A stretch of DNA of 64,000 nucleotides from Henricia sp. BOLD:AAB3569 (lineage: Eukaryota; Echinodermata; Asteroidea; Spinulosida; Echinasteridae). Shown here piece by piece: positions 33,341 through 44,900 of the stretch. The stretch spans positions 744,001 through 808,000 of the forward strand of contig JBBELK010001000.1 of the NCBI GenBank assembly GCA_037783545.1. The letters are read 5' to 3'. Under the pieces are notes generated by a model. That model was not told where the DNA came from and ran no database searches. It worked only from the letters and a program-made list of their open reading frames with translations. Position numbers and translations under genes: made by a program. Each line of letters starts with the position of its first letter. Positions within the stretch are counted from its first letter, which is position 1.

Positions 33341-35271
33341 GTGCCTTTAAACTATAAGGATTCACATTTAAAAGCTAGATGTATAATTTGCAGATAACGG
33401 CGACATTACACTACTCACAATAAGTTAGAGATATTGTGGGGGAGTACGCAGATTTGAGGGTATGCATTCCACTTGAATGATTTTGTATAGGATAAGACAA
33501 TTGTATCTGCATGACAGACACACCTTGTCACAGGAATAGGTGAAAACATAGTCATTTTAGGAAAAAAATTCCAAAATTTATCCACACCAATAGTGTAGAT
33601 ATGAAGAAGAGTGTTGGTAAACTAACCTGCATAAATTCCATCTGCGCAGATACAACAGCGTGATTCAGAAAATCTTTCAAATCTATGTATGATTTTGAGA
33701 CTCGTCAAATTTTATTTCCTTCAGACAAGTTCATTTTTGAAACAAACAATGATCGCGGTGTTTGTTACCATTGCTACCATGGGTAAGAATTTCTATTGTC
33801 ATTTCGTGAAGTAATTTTTTTGGTCATTGCAAATGATACAATGGGCCTTTAAGTCTCAAGCCTTTAAGTGTTTTCAAGTATTTAAAAAATACTTCATAGA
33901 ATGACCAGTAAATTACTAGTAAAGAATCAAAATGTGTTAAGGTCGTGGGGACCAAAATAACATACATTGTGTATGTAATTACTGGAATCTCCCGATATTT
34001 TTTTGAGAACGTATGTTTAAAAAAACTCATTAGTGAATCAAGCTTTTAAAAAATGTTGCTTGTCTAGCCTCTTGACTTGAATAAATACCCAGTCCATACA
34101 ATTATGGAAAGGTCCGGAAAGGTGTTGAAGAGGACAAGCTCGATTGAAACTTGGTCAACTGGGAAGATCTCTGGGAACAAAAACTAGGAGGAATTGAGAC
34201 AATTTCTATTTCTGTTATAGCGTACCCAAAGGAGTAGTTAATGTAGTATAGGACTCGAGAGCATACCGCGTACCTGACCCGTTTTGACGTGGAGGGATTG
34301 ACGCCAAAATGTCAAGTACACGCGGTGACGCGAAGAGACAAAACTGTCAAAATTATAGTTTCTTCCGAGCAGATCCTTCCGTGCCGCATGTGAAATCATT
34401 TTCCAGTGTCCCCATTTTGGCGAATTACAGCACTGGTCAAGATTATTAAAACACAATGGTGTTTTCCCTACAAATTATTATTTTTTAAATAATGAAAAAT
34501 TCGCAGCACAAGGCCGGAATGACCACTCAATGTGAGGGCTAAGATAATTAAAGAAAGACGCATTCAAAATCACGTTTTTTCTATACAATTATCCGAATTT
34601 GAGTAATAGGCCTAGGCCTACATGTGTTTTTGTTCCTTTGACCATTTTTGTGTTGTAATAATTTTGGCCATTATACAACCAAATTTCATGCCCTAACAGA
34701 GAGATAACATTTTTAAAGTGCTCTTTGTGGTTGTAATTATGACAATTCAAATTTCGAAAAGAACTGTTCGGATATCGTGAGTGGGCCTATTAGCTAGGCC
34801 TATGGAGAAATTTATTCCAATTTTTTTCCCTCAAAAATCCAAGATGGCCGCAGTTTCCATGGTATCTGGATATTCCAATATTTGGAAAACACCGCTACAA
34901 AGTTGAATAATTGTCCAGTGGATAATATCATTTTGATGTTTTTATATGACCTTTTAATTGTTTTTATTTTTTTAAAGGCTTGATTTTGAATCCCAAATCA
35001 GCCAAATTTGCTTTCCAAATCACGGCTTTCCATATATGGTTTAAAAAATCCTGTGCAAATTGACCGCCAGGTCGAATAATGTATGAGAATCCAGAGCAAA
35101 TATTTGTTGTCACATCTCATTTTTCTTCATCGTTAGCTTATGCAGAGCAGTGAAAAAAAATAACACAGGGCATATCACTGGAGACTTCTATGGTGTCGCT
35201 AAATGCACATAGGGATACACGACAAAGTATTCAGACCACTGACCTTTCTCTATACAATATACATGTAAACG
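33341..35271. other. Intergenic, no recognised gene
   Basis: AT-rich; scattered family R2-like words near 33780-33850. No splice-bounded frame I trust. Confidence 0.45.
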
Positions 35272-35403
35272 GCAAGGCAATGGGTGAGGTCACAATGGGT
35301 GTGTGTGTTGCGTGTTAGTGTTATTTTAACAGATCTGTTAACATACCTGTTAACATTAACATGTAACACAGACAGAATTGTGACCTCACCCATTGTCTTG
35401 CGG
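35272..35403. mobile_element. Foldback element
   Basis: GGCAATGGGTGAGGTCACAA and TTGTGACCTCACCCATTGTC are inverted; the centre includes TTAACAGATCTGTTAACA. Confidence 0.85.
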
Positions 35404-35746
35404 AGTAGGACCCACGATGGCACACGGATTCAGGCGGCCTATTCCTTTGCATATGATAGGTCAATGATTTAACAATCACCAAAATAAAATGATGTACCAG
35501 ACCAAAGATTCTTGACGCAAACGTTTTTTAATAATATTGATCTCAAAGGAAAATAAAGCTACGATTAAACAATGTGAAATGGCGACGCGGTGTAATGTAT
35601 ACTCTATAGTGTTACGGTGCAAATAATTGCCCTCTAATATTCCTTACTTTTGGTATTTTTGGACGACGACATGTTATACAAACATGAAAGAAGCTTTTTC
35701 TCCACAGAGTTATATATTTTAAACCAGAGTGAGCACTCCCAATACA

Positions 35747-35868
35747 TGATGTGCCGATATGGACGCCGCCATTTTGGCTTAACGCTATGGGTGCTCGGTG
35801 GGCAAAGCTGTGTTGCCCACTCTGCACTCATATACGTTAAGCAAACATGGCGGCGCCCGCATCGGCAC
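35747..35868. mobile_element. Foldback element
   Basis: GTGCCGATATGGACGCCGCC and GGCGGCGCCCGCATCGGCAC arms, with GCTTAACG and CGTTAAGC further in and GGTGGGCAAAGC / TTGCCCAC near the loop. Confidence 0.82.
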
Positions 35869-36127
35869 GGTCCACACACGTGGCTTGAATAACCAGTGCA
35901 CACTCTAGTGTACTACATATAACACCATGTTTTTCTCAAATTTTTAATATCAAGGCTCTTTCACAACGTTCTATAATTAATCCTGATTTTTTAAATATAT
36001 ATACACTGTCAACACAAACCTATAATCTTCAGTCACAGTGACTCCCACACAATGAAAAAATACAATGTTTAAAATACCACAGGATCCGTCACGTGATCAG
36101 CTGCCCCATGGTTGCATTTTAAACTCG

Positions 36128-36371
36128 AACGCTACCAGGGGGTACGGGTAAGAAAATTTGCAGACATAAACTACGGGGGCTAGGTCCTGTCGTTTTTAGA
36201 CTTATTTTCAAGTCTGATCTCGTGTATAATGTACCAGTTATGCACAGGGTACTTCCCATAATTGGTGAAGTACACGCGATCTCAGACTTGACATAAGTCT
36301 AAAAACGACAGGACCTACTCCCCGTAGTGGATGTCTGCAAATGTTCGTACCGGTACCCCCTGACGCTGCCA
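36128..36371. mobile_element. Foldback element
   Basis: CTACCAGGGGGTACGGGTAA pairs with CGTACCGGTACCCCCTGACG, and CCTGTCGTTTTTAGACTTAT pairs with ATAAGTCTAAAAACGACAGG. Followed by a scrap of the 5537-5836 arm and then by the M6 copy. Confidence 0.82.
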
Positions 36372-36403
36372 ACGTTCGCCAGTGGTCTTGTGCAATCATG
36401 TAT

Positions 36404-36843
36404 ATGGGTCTGTCCACAGTAATGGGGTACATTTCTGTAACATTCAAGATCTTAGGTCCGTGTTCACTTCAAATGTCTTAATTTTATCTTTAAATTATCA
36501 AGCTAAACTGAGGAAATAACTTTTTCACCAAGGAGTAAGAAAAATAATCCTACAACATACATTTCTGAAAACCCCGTGCACAAATTTTCCTATTACGCGT
36601 GTAACAAAGACGGAAAAAAATGTCACAAAATGGTCTGTCCACGTTACCTACGTAATAGGAAAATTTGTACACAAGCTTTTCAAAAATGTATGTTGTGGCA
36701 GAAATGTTTTACCTTTTTGGGCAAAAGTTATCTCCTGAGAACAAAACAAGGACATTTCTTTAATTCTGAGATAAACTAAAGACATCTGAAAGGAATTATT
36801 GACTTACTTTTCAAATGTACCCCATTACTGTGGACAGACCCAT
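36404..36843. mobile_element. MITE family M6, second copy (inverted)
   Basis: Termini ATGGGTCTGTCCACAGTAAT and TTACTGTGGACAGACCCAT. Reverse complement of the intron-1 copy of the ISG12-like gene, with high identity. Confidence 0.92.
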
Positions 36844-37256
36844 ATGTATAGCCTGGGTACCCCTTTGGAACGCAGCCCTGGCTTTAAATAAACGAAACTT
36901 GCACTCGCAAAGACACTATTAAAATAAACCTTAGTACTAATGACGTCATCAATCGTTACATGTGCGTTTTCTGTTAGTGTCTCAGGGAACGTATATAAGT
37001 ATTTAGATTTATTTTTGAGTTGGTCAGTTCACACTTTTTGCGGAATGAATTGAGAATTGGACGTCGTCAAAACTAATTTTCCCCAAAATAGCAGGAACAC
37101 CATTGTCGTAACGTCACAACAGTATGAACTGGCCTTAATCCATCGTAACATTTTGAAAATAGAATACATTCTACATGCCTTATCGTTAATTTATGGGCAG
37201 TTTTAGACGGGTAAAATTATACGCTATTAAATACTGTACATGATTTCAATATAACA

Positions 37257-37836
37257 CAGGGTGTCTTAGAAAAAAAGAAAACCGAGATTAAATTGGTAAT
37301 TACTTAAGTTACTGAGGATTTTAGAAAACGGCAAATATCATCCATTTTATATTTGTTTCCTCTTTCTTATGCCACAAGAAGTTCAGAATACCTTCATGGA
37401 TGACTGAGCACCGACAATTCAGAGCGACCATGTCAGAGATAACTTTTTACCAGATTAGGAATACGTATATTCATCGGTAAGAAAAGAATAAACAGAACGC
37501 TTTAAAATATAATCGCTTTAAAATCTTTACGTAGTGCTTTTAATTCAAACATGAAAGTTTATGATCGAATAAAGAATTTCTATAAAGTGATTATTTGCCT
37601 TTTTATCCTATTTTCTTTTTTTAAGCCGATAAACCTATTCGTAATCTGGCACAAAGCTATTTCTGATAGGGTCTCTTTGAACCATCGGTGCTCAGCCATC
37701 CATGAAGGTATTCTAGATTTGTGTATGTCAGAAAGAGAACACTGTAATTAAACGGATAGTATTCCAAAATTCTCAGTAATTATCGAGCCATTAGCAATTT
37801 AATCTCATTTTCCGTTTTTTCTAGAACACCCTGTAA
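37257..37836. mobile_element. Foldback element of about 580 bp
   Basis: Ends ACAGGGTGTCTTAGAAAAAA and TTTTCTAGAACACCCTGTA. The inner arms, AATACCTTCATGGATGACTG at about 37389 and its inverse at about 37695-37715, pair almost to the middle. No transposase. Confidence 0.82.
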
Positions 37837-38199
37837 AGAGGAACAATTTAAAGATCAAAAACATACTACATTATATTCTACATTGTGTATCTATCGTCTG
37901 TGATAACGCCCACTACATTAAGCTCTACCTTGTGCGTCTTTCAATTGAACATCCCGTTAAGTAACACGCTAACTCTATTATCATGTCATCCATGACTGAC
38001 AAGAAACGGACAAGAAATTCCTTGACAGAAAACAACTTTTGAATCAATTTTTCTAACCCACAGGCACCATTCAATAAAGAGTTTTGTGCATTTTTGGTTC
38101 GTAATACATTCGACGTAAAGAGCTCCAGCTCTTTACATAATTATCATAAATGTTTAGTTCCCAACAGTGACAAACGATATTTAAAGAAAGTATATACAT

Positions 38200-38462
38200 T
38201 AAAGCGTTTTCAAGGTTCTTTTAAAACGGCCAGACATAAAGTACAGACCAATACAATTTTCGTTTGCACTAAAATTTACCAAGCCATTCAGTGTTTTTGT
38301 ACGGAATGTCAGGCAACAGTAACAAATAAAATTCAAAAGAATAGTAAGATAAAGCGCCCCTTATCTCAAGGATCTTTTGAAACCGCCAGACATTAAGTAC
38401 AGACCTATACAATTTTCTTTTGAAATTTACCAAGCCCTTCAATGTTTTTTGTACAAAATGAC
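38200..38462 (+). repeat. Direct tandem duplication, period about 150 bp
   Basis: TAAAGCG, GCCAGACATWAAGTACAGAC, TACAATTTTC and AATTTACCAAGCC occur in both units, which start at about 38200 and 38350. Confidence 0.9.
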
Positions 38463-38643
38463 GATGTGTCCCCAAAGTATCCATTCAGACAGCTAATTCG
38501 ATCGCAGTGCTATTGTCCAACGATGTTTGAATTGCGGAATTAACCGAGTTATACCGTAGCTTCATCAGCAGGCATAATTTCGGATCTGTTTAGAGTACAT
38601 CGCAAATGATGCATTTGGGTTTTCCCTGCGGGACATCGTAGTC

Positions 38644-39015
38644 TTGAATTACCTACCAAAATTACCTGATCTGAAAAAGAGACCAAGAAAGAAAAGAAGA
38701 ATCGCGTTACCATGGGAATATGTGGTTCATAATTCCTTCCTCAAAATACAGTGTATGAATCATATTCTTTGTTATATGCAACAAAGCGAAGACGTTGCAC
38801 TGATGGCCCAAGTTATAAATAGGCTGTTACTGTATATTAAAACGTGCCGCCGGTGTATGGGCCGGAAACCTTGGGCAGTCACTTGGGAATATGTTGGCTT
38901 TTTCGGGACAATCGAAAGAAAAGAACGACGGAAGTCAGACTTTAGACTGAAGTTTTTAATTCAGTTATCGGCCAAGGCACGCGTGTATGGAGTTGTGCTA
39001 TCGTGCCTGAAATAA
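38644..39015 (+). CDS. Hypothetical open frame, 123 codons
   Basis: One of the longest open frames in non-repeat sequence here. It has a basic N-terminus (KKRPRKKRRIALPWEYVV), a CRRCMGRKPWAVTWEYVGFF segment and two WEYV words. No family recognised, no clear splice sites or promoter. It may be a remnant exon or chance. Confidence 0.15.
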   Translation: MNYLPKLPDLKKRPRKKRRIALPWEYVVHNSFLKIQCMNHILCYMQQSEDVALMAQVINRLLLYIKTCRRCMGRKPWAVTWEYVGFFGTIERKERRKSDFRLKFLIQLSAKARVYGVVLSCLK

Positions 39016-39389
39016 CAATAAGGATCTTATAGCGAGGAATTGGTACGGTGAAACATCCATATGATCAGTCTAGAGTTATGGCCTGTATAAAGAATTGTTA
39101 CAAGGTACTATCGGGTCTTTCATCTTGAAATTGAGCTGTTTGTCGGCGTGGCGTCTGTAAAAAAACAATTTTATGAACTAATTTTCCGTTTTCATTTTAG
39201 TCACGGTAATTGACAAATTTCAAATTAGCATGGCAGCCTCGTAATACAATGGTGAGCCATTGTATTACGTCTTGCGTCTTTTCATTTGCAAAATTTTACC
39301 ACAGACGAAAGCAACGAGACTATCGTTTTCGATCATAGTGTAATGGTGGACACTTGCATAGCGCACCCTATAGGGTACCTCTGGGGCTG

Positions 39390-39635
39390 TTGCCATTAAC
39401 ATTATCGCTGCCATCAGGAAATCACCAGAACCATTTCGCTTCAACTATAGGTGGCTACCTGGCCAAGGCGCACAATCCTATCAGCAGTTAGATTGTGGCC
39501 TAACAGCTCCCCAAATATCGCCTGGGTTGACGAGGCAATTGAGATTAAGTGTCTTGCCCACGTTGGCACAAGTGGGGCTCGAACCCATAATCCTTCGATC
39601 ACGAGCACGGCTGGTTACCCACTATAGACCACACG
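39390..39635 (-). mobile_element. tRNA-derived SINE (type S3), copy 2
   Basis: On the plus strand: GGGTTGACGAGGCAATTGAG, ATTAAGTGTCTTGCCCAC, GGGGCTCGAACCCATAATCC. It is the reverse of 29445-29625 and longer at its tail. Confidence 0.8.
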
Positions 39636-40339
39636 TGACAATCACATCATGACAATTTGAATTTTCTCGATAAGCCCATGCGGATCTTTCCATAAAAACG
39701 GGAGCTAAAATGTGGCATTTTAATGCTTTTGTAAAAATGCTTTTCTAGGTTCGCATATTAAAAAAAGAAATTCTCGTGAAGTTTCTAAATAGCCACATAT
39801 TTCGGGCGCGGCCTCATCATGTTTCTCACATTGGTTCGGTCCGTTTTTCTGATGCCCCAAGTAGTCTGTGCATAAAAGCCTTTCAATTTATATTGAATTA
39901 ATCATGTTGTGCCAACATACGCGTGTGCCTTCGTTTTACCAAAATTGTGCCAGCGGGCACAAGACCGTAAAATTGGCACCCCTATCAGGAGCACTTTAGA
40001 TCAAATTAATCTGCAATCACTCTGCTGTAATAACGATAACTGCCAGAGTTCCCGCCCTGATGCTGTACTTTAAAATGTGACTAGGCATGCTTTTTACGAT
40101 GAAGATAAGGGGCAGCGAAAAATGCAGTTAAGGGCAGGGCCAGGGACGCCTGTGTCAATGTTGAATTCATATAGGTAGGGCCTACATGTACTATGTATGT
40201 CGTCAAGAAACGTGAGGTAAAAACAATGTTAGTGTAACACTATAGACCTGTTAACTCAGTATTATTGTGGACTCTGAATGCCGAAGTTAAAGGTACTCTA
40301 CATGTTTGGTAATTATTATCTAAAAGCTTACTTGTTATC

Positions 40340-40600
40340 AAGATGGTAATGATAGTAATGGTAAGTGTCCACATTCATGAGGAAATTGACAAAACTATTT
40401 GAATCTCCAAAGATCGCCTGTAGGTGATTTTGTGGAGCGATTTATTCATGCACAAAAACCATGCTTGGATTTTGTTAGGTTTTCTAGAGTATTACTGCAT
40501 CTATGTGGCTGAAATTTCTACAAGGTAGTTTTCTCGACATAGGCTTTCAATTACCAGTGGCAATCACGCTGTTTTTACATTACTAATCATGTATACCAGC
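40340..40600 (+). repeat. Dispersed repeat family R2, copy 4
   Basis: ATGCACAAAAACCATGCTTG, GTTTTCTAGAGTATTACTGC and CTATGTGGCTGAAATTTCTA in the family order. Confidence 0.75.
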
Positions 40601-41646
40601 TGATGTATACTACCTTTAACACCATGTTAACTGATCAGCTTACACGGTGTCAACGAGATTGACTGGGCGTTTCAGGAAATGTCAAATTAGTATAAGGAAG
40701 TATATATTGGTAGGTGTCAGCATTGCTAAATCTGGAAGTCGACTGAAATATGTGACTGTGAATATGTTTATACACCGAGGAGAGGGTTATAGGCAAAAGG
40801 AATAAAGGTACCACACAAGTCGGTATTTGTCTACTAAGTACCCAGCAAGGTAAAACGTGCGTTGAGTCTATGGAGTTGGTGAAGACAAAGGAAATAAGAG
40901 CGGGACAAAGGGAAGGAAGTGTGTAAAACAGGCTTGTTTGTACATTTCCTTGGCTTTTCCCACCAAAACATGTCAGCCACATTCAACACATAAAGTTGCA
41001 CCCAACAAAATAGCAAAGATCATGGATTTGTGCAGGCCCTCAACTTTTATATTAGAGTTGAGAGCTAAACAAATGTGCCGCTCTAGTGTAGAAATTGCCC
41101 GTCATCGTTATGTGGGTATTTTTTCTTTCAACCGTAAGTATTTTTTGATAATCTAGCTTGTAAAAGGATTGTGCTCAGCAGCGTAAAGAATTAACATGGT
41201 TCCAAATGCAAGATTTGTCTGTTTGGCAATTTTCATCAGAGGTAGTTTTATTTCAAAATTAGTGCATTAACGCGATGGGCTACCCCCATAAATTTGAACA
41301 TAATTGAAAAGATGAGATTTCAATGAGTATTTTGCTTTTTGTCCTGGCATGCTGTAAGACGTTTAAGTATTTTTAAACGATATATGAATATTTGGCTATT
41401 TGGCGTTGTTTCCTATAATGCACCTAACGTTCAATTAATTGTTTATGTCGTCCAGTAGTTTGCCATACAGAAAACTCCCAAGACAGCACATGAAAAGACA
41501 GCTTTCCTATGTAAACTGTTCGACTTGACTCAAGGATCGCATGCACCAAAAGACTGAACTTGAGGTTCTAAATCTCATATAAATTGATTAAAAAATGAAA
41601 CCACTTGCCTATTAGCACAATAGATATTCATCTTTTCGAAAAGCAA

Positions 41647-41652
41647 TTTAAT
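41647..41652 (-). promoter_or_regulatory. Possible poly(A) signal of the CRHBP gene
   Basis: ATTAAA on the minus strand about 150 bp past the stop codon. No better AATAAA lies closer. Confidence 0.35.
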
Positions 41653-41799
41653 AACAAATTGTGAAAACCCATCAAGTGCGATTCAAATTTCTCATACGAA
41701 GGAATCGCAAATTGGTCGAGCCGTATTCAGTGAGAAATCTAGACGTTTTATCGAGTCGTTGGCAATGACATGCAGGTGCATTGAGACTAACCTGGAATT

Positions 41800-41927
41800 C
41801 TAAAAGACGGAACACTCATTTTTCTCGTTGACTTCACGCGAGAATGTGAAGGCGATGGTGTTGTCGTACAGTCCGCTGGAAACCAGTCTAACCACAGACA
41901 TCTGGCACATGAGTGGTATAGTGATAC
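41800..41927 (-). CDS. CRHBP: CRHBP last exon
   Basis: Acceptor ATTACTTGCAG, then 128 nt to TAG. Encodes ITIPLMCQMSVVRLVSSG, then LYDNTIAFTFSREVNEKNEC and SVF. The C..(S/N)VVR(L/M)VSSG block and the final cysteine are conserved in the family. Confidence 0.9.
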
Positions 41928-44900
41928 CTGCAAGTAATGGAAAATAAAAACTAAATCAAATATAATAGACATTTTGAAAAAGTGTTGCACTCAAATGCAT
42001 ATGAATCCATGTCGTATGTAACGAACGCAATATATGGTATCATGGTGCCTAATCATCATTGAAATAAAACAACCCGAGAACTCTGACTCACCGGGCAGAC
42101 GCTCTACCAGCTCAGCTATAAGGCACAGTGAACATATTTTTTCCCTCTCATACCAAGTTTTTCTCTCAGGATTTTTCTTTCATACCAAGTTTGGTTGTCT
42201 GTATAAAACGTAGGACTACCAAGTATTGTGGTTATACAAAATTATCCCTTTTTTCCAGTAATTGAAAAGAAACAAACTTATCAAAGCTGTTATTGTTCAC
42301 ATTCAAATGGAGCTGCAGTTTAGAAAGTCACATACTGCGCTGTTGTTGCTACGTGGTGCGCACCATTGCCTATAGCAACCGACAGTCTGGTTGCTTTATG
42401 CCATTCTCTCCTACGTTAATCACGGTATTGATTCTGTACTTCACACCTGCTACGTGCACCACATAGCAACAAACATTTAGTCTGGTCACGTGGATACTAA
42501 GTGTGCATGTTAAAGGAAGTAGTACACCAGATGCTATTCATGTGGAACATGCAAAGGGCTAATTGCTTCTCTATGTATTTTATTTGCCTCATTTCTATAA
42601 TTCATCATTTTGATTCTCATCCTAATTTTTCTGTATCTCGTTTGCTGAATAGAAATAAATGTTGTATCGAACTGATTTGAATTGAAATGAGTTTAACTGA
42701 GAGCCGTATATATCACAATAGAAACATCGCCACCGCCACCACCAAACGCGTTGAGTGAAGATACAAGACGTTCTAAAAGCGAGAAGTTACAAATGCTCAT
42801 TTTGATGAAACGAAAAGAACCATCGGGGTACTGTTGCGGGAGTTTTGTCAAATTACAGATAAGGCTCTTGTCACAAATATGTGACGAACATTTGTTGTTG
42901 ACGTCGTCACCAGTCTTTCCGCTTCGATTGCCTGATGTGTTGGAGCATGTCGCTTGCGCATATTTGATTAAGCTGATTGGGTGTGAGGGCCCAGTCTTGC
43001 GTAGCACAGCTGCAACCTCAAATTGCCTAATGCAAATTTGACAGTAAAATGGCAACGCCATGGCAACATAAATTGAATTGGACCATTTAGTCCGGGAGCC
43101 CAGCAGGATTTCATCATAATTTTGAGTGCAAAAGGTTTGAAGTGTGGGACTGGTAGAAGTAGCTGGGACATCTCCCAAACGGGCTTTCTTAAGTGTCCCG
43201 GGTGGTGCGTTGGGAGGGGGCAGCCCCCTAAAGTCACCCAAAAATTCGGTTTCATCATAATTGAGAGTGCAAACCCAATTTTAGCACGGATCGTAAGGCC
43301 AACCTACACTGATTGAGAATTCGTTACTTAAGAAAGATATATTTGGTGCGTTAGCCACTTAAGAAAGCGGTTAATTAGCGCTAATTAGACGTTTAATCAT
43401 AATTCTAAGTGCAAAGACAAAACGTATGTCTATTTGCACCCTACACACGGCTGAACACAAAAATGCCACTTAAGAAAATTTATGGTGGTGCGAACCCTAC
43501 TTAAGAAAGGGTCAAAGGTTAATTAGGTCAAAGGTCACCAATATTCAAAATACGAAGAGCAAGTTTTTAGCGTGTTTGGACTGAAAGTTTATGACAAATC
43601 AATCACTGATTAACCATTTAAGAACAAGATATGTGGTGCTAAGTCTAATTAAGAAGGCCTTCAATTAGCACTAATTACACCTTTAATCATAATTACGAGT
43701 GCATCAATAAAACAAGTGCCAATGTGTTCCTATAACCATACAAAAGCAAAATCACCCGCTTAAGAAAATGTTCGGTGGTGCGAACCCTGCTTAAGAACGC
43801 CTGGAAATCCTAAAGCTTAGGGTCACGTGTAACAGTAAGCCCCGCCCCCTGCGTCTTCCCATTCCCGCCCTGCACCCCGGCGCACTGCATCCCGGGCGCC
43901 CTGCACTGCCGACACCCACCTCCCGGACCGCATGACCCAGGCGCCATGGTCCCCGGTTCCCTCTCCCGGTCCTGACCCCCCCCCCCCATCCCCCCCCCCC
44001 CCCCACACCTTCTCCCCCAGCCGGTCATGATACTTGCAAGTTGCGGATATGTGCTGTTGTCAAACACGATTGCCTAAAACATATGCCAAATTGAAGAATA
44101 ATGTCGAGGTGGTTACTGTGTATAAAAGCTAGGAGTGCACCAGCGCTCCCTCCCCCTTTCCGATTCCCGCCGGGCTACATCAGACCGATCACCCAACCCG
44201 ACGATCTGGGCTTGTCAGGAGTTGAAGTTCCACTTTCATGAAAATCCCCCCCACCCCCCCCCCCCCCCCCCCCCCCACCCCGACCAAACCAGCCTACGCG
44301 CCACTAACTGTTCGTGATTTCCTGATAAATAATTTGTAACCTAGGAACAGCATATCACGTGTATTAAGTGCGTAAGGACAACTTATTTAGCCAATTTATT
44401 AGTATCAATTAGAGTAATGCCCACAAGTTCAACACTTGATTCACAAACAAGAAATATTCCCAGTGGCGGATCCAGCCTCATTAAAATACAAGAATACGAT
44501 GGATTTCAGGGGATTATTTTCGTCCGTTTTGTGTTTAGGAACTGGTTAAAAATCGGTAATAATAGCCACCTTTTGTAATGGAGTGCGAATATTTATGTTT
44601 GTGTTGATTTTGGTTAACCTATCCGGACCGGAACCAAGTCAGACCACACACTGCGAGCTTCCAGCCTAACCCTCCGACGACTCCAGATCTGTAGCACCCG
44701 GTCACACAGAGTTGCCCTAATAAAAATAGATAGCCCATGCTTCTGACACTATCCGCCATGCGGTCCTGCCCAAGGACTTTTCCAGGATCCAAGCCCTCAC
44801 CAAGTCATCTAGTAACCCCGCCTAGGACCACCCGCCGGCCGTAAACAGATTAGGAAATTCCACAAAATCACTTATAACCTCGCGCCCTCCGCCCTGAGCC

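Noticed and set aside
42693..43241. 182-codon frame on the minus strand, longest in the window
   Set aside because: It runs into the outer end of the Penelope-like inverted repeat and ends in a trinucleotide-repeat glycine stretch; no recognisable domain.
43791..44067. Glycine-rich frames on the minus strand
   Set aside because: Translation of GC-rich repeat and poly-C sequence, mirrored at 47566-47886.
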